Positions 59,711 through 64,000 of a stretch of DNA of 64,000 nucleotides are shown one piece after another. This stretch comes from Betaproteobacteria bacterium Ga0077526 (lineage in GTDB: Bacteria > Pseudomonadota > Gammaproteobacteria > Burkholderiales > Ga0077523): the NCBI GenBank assembly GCA_001464765.1, contig LNDV01000036.1, forward strand, positions 62,001-126,000, given 5' to 3'. The notes beneath the pieces are model-generated. The model was not told the origin of the DNA and searched no databases. It saw only the letters and a program-made list of their open reading frames with translations. Position 1 is the first letter of the stretch. Each line of letters opens with the position of its first letter. A program made the translations under genes and the position numbers.

Positions 59711-60371
59711 CGCCACGCGCATCCTGGTCGTGGACGATCACCCGATCCTGCGGCACGGCATCGCGCAGCTCATCAATCGCGAGCCGGATCTGGTGGTGGC
59801 TGCCGAGGCAGGCGGCATGGACGAGGCGATGTCCGTGCTCTCGAGCCTGCCCATCGATCTGGCGGTCGTGGACATTTCACTGGAGGGACTGTCGGGGCTC
59901 GAACTGCTTAAGGCGCTACGGCAGCGGCACCCTTCCGTCCGCGCCCTGGTGCTGTCGATGCACGACGAATCCGTCTATGCCGAACGGGCGCTGCGAGTCG
60001 GTGCGCGTGGGTACATCATGAAGCAGGAAGCGACCAAGAAGATCGTGCCCGCGCTCCGGGAGATCCGGAACGGGGCGATCCATCTGTCCGAACGGATGCG
60101 GCAGCGTCTCCTGTCGCGCTTCGTGGAACCGGACTCGCTACCCGATTCCTCGCCGCTCGCCCGCCTCTCCGATCGCGAACTGGAGGTGTTCCGCCTGATC
60201 GGGAAGGGCATGAAGACCGGCGAGATCGCCCGGCATCTGAACCGGAGCGTGAACACGATCGAGGCGCACCGCGCGAGTCTCAAGCGCAAGCTTGCGGTGT
60301 CGACGGGGCCCGAACTCGCCCGCCTCGCCTTCCGGCTTCTCGAAACGGTACCGACCGAAATCGACCGCTGA
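59703..60371 (+). CDS. NarL/LuxR-family response regulator
   Basis: This 222-residue regulator has a receiver domain (RILVVDDHPILRHGIAQLI, phospho-acceptor Asp57 in LAVVDISLEG, Lys in GYIMKQEAT) and a C-terminal LuxR-type helix-turn-helix (LSDRELEVFRLIGKGMKTGE ... SVNTIEAHRASLKRKL). It is translationally coupled to the kinase (8-base overlap). Such pairs control PQQ dehydrogenases in several Proteobacteria, which fits the neighbour. Confidence 0.95.
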   Translation: MPDATRILVVDDHPILRHGIAQLINREPDLVVAAEAGGMDEAMSVLSSLPIDLAVVDISLEGLSGLELLKALRQRHPSVRALVLSMHDESVYAERALRVGARGYIMKQEATKKIVPALREIRNGAIHLSERMRQRLLSRFVEPDSLPDSSPLARLSDRELEVFRLIGKGMKTGEIARHLNRSVNTIEAHRASLKRKLAVSTGPELARLAFRLLETVPTEIDR

Positions 60372-60479
60372 CATCCAGGGATACCTCACGGATTCCGTGA
60401 GGCCGCAATCACGGGCAGCGCGATTCCTCACGGTCGTCGCGTCACCTAGCATGGGTCTCATCTTCTCCGATCGAGCGCC

Positions 60480-61973
60480 ATGCACCTCAGCCTGCGGCAC
60501 ATCAGCAAGAGATTCGGCGCCACGCTCGCCAACGACGACGTGAGCCTCGACATTCCGCCCGGCCGCGTGCTCGCACTGCTGGGCGAGAACGGCGCCGGAA
60601 AGAGCACGCTGATGAAGATCCTGTACGGGATGATTCGACCCGACACGGGGGACGTTGTGATCGACGGTCGGCCGGTTCGGCTGCCTTCACCACGAGCCGC
60701 AATGGATCTCGGTATCGGCATGGTGTTCCAGCGATTCAGCCTGATCCCTGCGCTCACGGTACGCGAGAACCTCGCGCTCGCGAATCCTCGGACGCCGTGG
60801 ATCGTGGGCAGCGGGGCACGCCGGGTTCCGGGTCTGCTGGATCGGCTCCGCGACATCGCCCCCGACGTCGATCCGGACGCGCGTGTATCGACCCTGCCGG
60901 TCGGCCAGATCCAGCAGGTGGAGCTTGCGAAGGTCCTCAACCTCGAGACCCGCCTGCTCATTCTCGACGAGCCGAGCGCCGTGCTGTCCGACGCCGAGGC
61001 GGAACGGCTCTGGTCACTCGTGCGCGAGATCGCGGCGCGAGGGATCGGCGTAGTGCTGATCACCCACAAGCTCGCGGACGTGCGCGCCTGCGCGGACGAC
61101 GTCGCCGTGATGCGTCGCGGCAAGCTGGTCGGCCGTGCGGAAGCGGCGGACACGGATGCCCCGGCGCTGCTGCGAATGCTGGTGGGCGATGACACGGTCG
61201 CCACGGTCTCGGCGGAGCCCGTGCGCAGGAATGCCCTGCCGCGCATCTGGATTCGCGACGTGAGCGCGGACGGCCCGTCGGGCACGATCCGCGATATCGA
61301 TCTGCGCATCGCCCCAGGAGAAGTCCTCGGCATCGCCGGCGTAGCCGGAAACGGCCAGGACACGCTCGCGGACGCCTGTGCCGGTGTCACAGCCCTGCGG
61401 CAGGGCGAGGTGACCGTCGATGGCGAGACGCTGTTCGCGCCGCGGCTCGAGCCACGCAACCACGGACGCGTCGCCTACCTCCCCGAGCAACCGATTCGCA
61501 ATGCCGTCGGCCCGGACCTCTCCCTGGCCGTGAACCTCTCGTTGAGGTGCCTGCGTTCCCTGCCGTGGATGGTCGATCGCAAGCAGATGGCGAAAACAGC
61601 GGCCGACCTCATGGAGCGCTTCGACGTGCGTCCGCCCGAGCCGGGCCGGCGAGCCGAGACCCTTTCCGGCGGCAATCTGCAGAAGCTGGTGGCGGCCCGG
61701 GAACTGTCGGGCTCGCCGGCGCTGGTCGTGGCCTGCTACCCGACGATGGGGCTCGACGTGACGGCGTCCGCGGCGATGTATGCCCGGCTCTTCGCGATGG
61801 CCCGCGAAGGCTGTGCCGTGCTTTGGATCTCGGAGGATCTGGACGATCTCCTCCGCTATGCCCATCGCATCGCCGTGCTGTTCCGCGGACGGATCGCCGG
61901 GGTCTGTGACGCCGGCCCCGCGAGCCGAACGCGCATCGGGGCATGGATGACAGGCGCCGAGGCATTCGCGTGA
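60480..61973 (+). CDS. ABC transporter ATPase, BMP/nucleoside importer type
   Basis: This 497-residue protein has two fused nucleotide-binding domains like YufO/NupA. NBD1 has Walker A GENGAGKST (35-43), a divergent signature LPVGQIQQVEL, and Walker B LLILDEPSAVL. NBD2 has the degenerate Walker A region GIAGVAGNGQDTL, the signature LSGGNLQKLVAAREL and PTMGLDVTA. This layout serves importers of purine nucleosides or related compounds with a BMP-type binding protein. First gene of a four-gene operon; ATG 60480. Confidence 0.92.
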   Translation: MHLSLRHISKRFGATLANDDVSLDIPPGRVLALLGENGAGKSTLMKILYGMIRPDTGDVVIDGRPVRLPSPRAAMDLGIGMVFQRFSLIPALTVRENLALANPRTPWIVGSGARRVPGLLDRLRDIAPDVDPDARVSTLPVGQIQQVELAKVLNLETRLLILDEPSAVLSDAEAERLWSLVREIAARGIGVVLITHKLADVRACADDVAVMRRGKLVGRAEAADTDAPALLRMLVGDDTVATVSAEPVRRNALPRIWIRDVSADGPSGTIRDIDLRIAPGEVLGIAGVAGNGQDTLADACAGVTALRQGEVTVDGETLFAPRLEPRNHGRVAYLPEQPIRNAVGPDLSLAVNLSLRCLRSLPWMVDRKQMAKTAADLMERFDVRPPEPGRRAETLSGGNLQKLVAARELSGSPALVVACYPTMGLDVTASAAMYARLFAMAREGCAVLWISEDLDDLLRYAHRIAVLFRGRIAGVCDAGPASRTRIGAWMTGAEAFA

Positions 61974-63010
61974 TGAAGAGCGCCTTCGTTTCGAGCTTTG
62001 CGCACTCCGCCGCAGGCCGTCTCCTCCTCTCCACGGCCGCGTTCATCACGCTGGCTGCGGCATTCTTCCTCCTCATCGGTCGCTCGCCGTGGGAGATGCT
62101 TTCGCTGCTCGCCCAGGCCGCCGTGGGCGACGGATTCGCGTTGACGGAATCACTCGTGCGCGCGACTCCCATTCTTCTATGCGCTCTCGCCACGGCTCTG
62201 CCCGCGCGCCTCGGCCTGATCTCGGTCGGCGCCGAAGGGCAACTCTACTTCGGTGCACTTGTGGGCACCGGGTTCGTGCTTTCCGCAACCGCCGTTGCCG
62301 GCCCGCTGCAGCTGCCGTCGATGCTGCTCGCCGGCATGGCCGGTGGCGCCGCCTGGGCGCTCGTGCCCACCTTGCTGCGGACACGTCTGCAGATCAACGA
62401 GACCATCTCGACCCTGCTCATCAACTACGTCGCGGCGCTGCTGGTTACCTGGGTCGTCTACGGACCCTGGAAGAACCCTGCAAGCCAGGGCTGGCCGGCG
62501 ACCGCGGAGTTCCCGGAGAACGCCCGGCTCGCGACGTACTTCGACAGTCGCGTGCACGCCGGCCTCTGGATCGGCATGGCCATCGCGGTAGTCGCCCACA
62601 TGATTCTCACCCGGACGCGCTGGGGGCTCGGGCTCGATGTCCTGCGGAGCAACCCTCGCGCGGGCGTACTCGCCGGGTTGCGCTTCGACCGGCATGCGCT
62701 CGCCGTGATGCTTCTGGGCGGCGCCCTGGCGGGTCTGGCGGGCATCGCCGAGACGTCCACGGTGCAGGGCCGGCTTCAGGCGAGCTTCTCGAACGGGGCC
62801 GGCTTCAGCGGCTTCCTGGTCGCCTGGCTGGCTCGCAATCACTGCCTCCGGATCGTCCCGATGGCGTTCCTCGTGGGCGCCCTGCTCGCTGCCGGCGACG
62901 GCATGCAGATGCTCGCGCAGGTCCCTTCGTCGGTCACGCTGGTGGCACAAGGCCTCCTGTTCGTCGCCGTGCTCGGTACGAACGGCATGCTCGATCGCGG
63001 AGCCCGGTGA
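61973..63010 (+). CDS. ABC transporter permease (BMP/nucleoside type), first subunit
   Basis: This 345-residue permease has eight to ten transmembrane segments. RLGLISVGAEGQLYFGALVG and LRTRLQINETISTLLINYVA are hallmarks of the YufP-type BPD_transp_2 family, along with LRSNPRAGVLAGLRFDRHAL. ATG 61973 shares one base with the ATPase stop (TGATG). Confidence 0.92.
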   Translation: MKSAFVSSFAHSAAGRLLLSTAAFITLAAAFFLLIGRSPWEMLSLLAQAAVGDGFALTESLVRATPILLCALATALPARLGLISVGAEGQLYFGALVGTGFVLSATAVAGPLQLPSMLLAGMAGGAAWALVPTLLRTRLQINETISTLLINYVAALLVTWVVYGPWKNPASQGWPATAEFPENARLATYFDSRVHAGLWIGMAIAVVAHMILTRTRWGLGLDVLRSNPRAGVLAGLRFDRHALAVMLLGGALAGLAGIAETSTVQGRLQASFSNGAGFSGFLVAWLARNHCLRIVPMAFLVGALLAAGDGMQMLAQVPSSVTLVAQGLLFVAVLGTNGMLDRGAR

Positions 63011-63011
63011 G

Positions 63012-63932
63012 ATGACCGCGTTCGACATTGTCACCTCCGGGTTTCTGATCTCCGCGCTGCGCAGCGCCACCCCGCTCACTTTCGCACTCGTCGGGGAGAC
63101 CCTGACGCAGCGCACCGGCGTGATCAACCTCGGACTGGAGGGACAACTCCTCGTCGGGGCGATGTGCGCATATGCCATGACGGCAGCGTGGGGGAACCCG
63201 TGGCTCGGACTGGTCGCGGGCGCTATCGCCGGCATGGCGCTCTCTGCCGTGCATGCGGCACTCGTCGTCGGCACGCGTGCCAACCAGTTCGCATCGGGGC
63301 TCGCCGTATGGATGCTCGGGTTCGGTCTCTCCGCGTACTACGGGTCCTCTCTGGTCGGCCGGAAGATCGAAAGCTTCGAGTCCATCGTGCCGAAGTCCGT
63401 TGCCGACCTGCCGGTCCTGGGATCCGTGATTGCGGGGCTCACGCCGACGGTCGTGCTCGCGGTGCTCATCGTGCCCGTCTCGGCGCTCTGGCTGTGGCGC
63501 ACCCGGACGGGACTTCGATGGCGCGCGGTCGGTGAATCGCCCGAGGACGCCCGGGCTGCCGGTGCCAATCCTTCTCTCATCCGCATCCAGGCCATCCTGC
63601 TCGGCGGCCTGCTGTCAGGACTCGGTGGGGCGGCCCTATCCGTCGACTACACACGCACCTGGGCGGAAGGAATGAGCGCGGGTCGCGGTCTGGTGGCGGT
63701 GGGCCTCGTGATCGTCGCGCGCTGGAATCCGTGGTGGACCTTTCCCGCAGCGCTGCTTTTCGGAGGCGCCGAGGCGCTTTCGCTGCGACTGCAGACTGCA
63801 GACGCGAATGTCTCCGCCCACCTCCTGCATTGCCTGCCGTACGTCGCAAGTCTTGCCATCCTGACCCTCACGTATGTGCGGGGTCGGGTCAGCAGTGCCC
63901 CAGCCGGCCTGCGTGCCGTGATGGATCGTTGA
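63012..63932 (+). CDS. ABC transporter permease (BMP/nucleoside type), second subunit
   Basis: This 306-residue YufQ-type permease starts one base after the stop of the first permease. TQRTGVINLGLEGQLLVGAM, TRANQFASGLAVWMLGFGLS and VGESPEDARAAGANPSLIRI are typical BPD_transp_2 motifs. Together the two permeases would form the heterodimeric channel. Confidence 0.92.
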   Translation: MTAFDIVTSGFLISALRSATPLTFALVGETLTQRTGVINLGLEGQLLVGAMCAYAMTAAWGNPWLGLVAGAIAGMALSAVHAALVVGTRANQFASGLAVWMLGFGLSAYYGSSLVGRKIESFESIVPKSVADLPVLGSVIAGLTPTVVLAVLIVPVSALWLWRTRTGLRWRAVGESPEDARAAGANPSLIRIQAILLGGLLSGLGGAALSVDYTRTWAEGMSAGRGLVAVGLVIVARWNPWWTFPAALLFGGAEALSLRLQTADANVSAHLLHCLPYVASLAILTLTYVRGRVSSAPAGLRAVMDR

Positions 63933-63953
63933 ACCTTCCCAGGAGTCCCAATC

Positions 63954-64000
63954 ATGAAACTGCGCAACATGCTTCGCTCTCTCGTCGCCACGGTCGCCAT
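63954..64000 (+). CDS. Start of the probable BMP-family substrate-binding protein (cut by window edge)
   Basis: Only 15 codons are visible: MKLRNMLRSLVATVA, the beginning of a signal peptide, with AGGAG eight bases before ATG 63954. Identification as the periplasmic binding protein of this importer is by operon position alone. Confidence 0.5.
   Translation, partial: MKLRNMLRSLVATVA

Noticed and set aside
1..64000. CRISPR arrays, insertion sequences, integrases, phage genes, rRNA operons
   Set aside because: None was seen: no regularly spaced repeats, no transposase-like frames, and only one tRNA.

Overview
The window looks like chromosomal DNA of a high-GC anoxygenic phototrophic betaproteobacterium. 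The phototrophic lineage is shown by most of a bacteriochlorophyll / reaction-centre assembly cluster (bchFNBHLM, lhaA, puhABC, acsF, puhE, bchIDO, bchG, bch2, bchP, aerR, ppsR). The betaproteobacterial assignment rests on the housekeeping order rnr-rlmB, purA-hisZ-DUF2065-hflC-hflK-hflX-hfq-der-bamB-yfgM-hisS-ispG-rodZ-pilF-rlmN-ndk and on a priB gene inside the rpsF-rpsR-rplI operon. The order or genus cannot be fixed from sequence reading alone. pufBALM, puc, crt and bchCXYZ genes are not in the window.

Left third, 1-19,551, minus strand: one long, almost gap-free run bchF > bchN > bchB > bchH > bchL > bchM > lhaA > puhA > puhB > puhC > acsF > puhE > bchI > bchD > bchO > DUF3422 > dxs. Most junctions are ATGA/GTGA stop-start overlaps, which suggests one translationally coupled superoperon running from protochlorophyllide reduction and Mg chelation through reaction-centre H-subunit assembly to isoprenoid precursor supply (dxs, cut by the window edge). 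Divergent from it on the plus strand are aerR-ppsR (B12-type antirepressor and redox/light repressor), then bchG-bch2-bchP. Candidate PpsR operators (TGT-N12-ACA type) overlap the -35 boxes of the bchF and bchG promoters.

26,130-30,092: a light-sensing module made of a PpsR-like PAS protein that lacks the C-terminal DNA-binding helix-turn-helix, a bacteriophytochrome without a histidine kinase output (BphP1-like), and, converging on it, a heme oxygenase that would make its biliverdin chromophore. The HTH-less PpsR relative is the most unusual item in the window: it could be a natural phytochrome-controlled antagonist or adaptor of the full-length PpsR encoded 4 kb upstream.

30,121-51,000: housekeeping blocks, nearly all on the minus strand: ribosomal proteins, RNase R/RlmB, a tRNA-Leu(CAG), purA, hisZ, HflKC, HflX, Hfq, Der, BamB, YfgM, HisS, IspG, RodZ, PilF, RlmN, Ndk. 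51,160-51,868 carries a SPOR-domain protein whose two halves lie in different frames.

51,938-64,000: accessory metabolism. It contains a thiamine-diphosphate enzyme of the acetolactate synthase family, two small secreted proteins of unknown role, a PQQ alcohol dehydrogenase with a lanthanide-type metal site plus its probable cytochrome c, a divergent MASE1-PAS sensor kinase / LuxR-type response regulator pair, and an ABC importer of the BMP/nucleoside type (ATPase, two permeases, start of the binding protein at the right edge).
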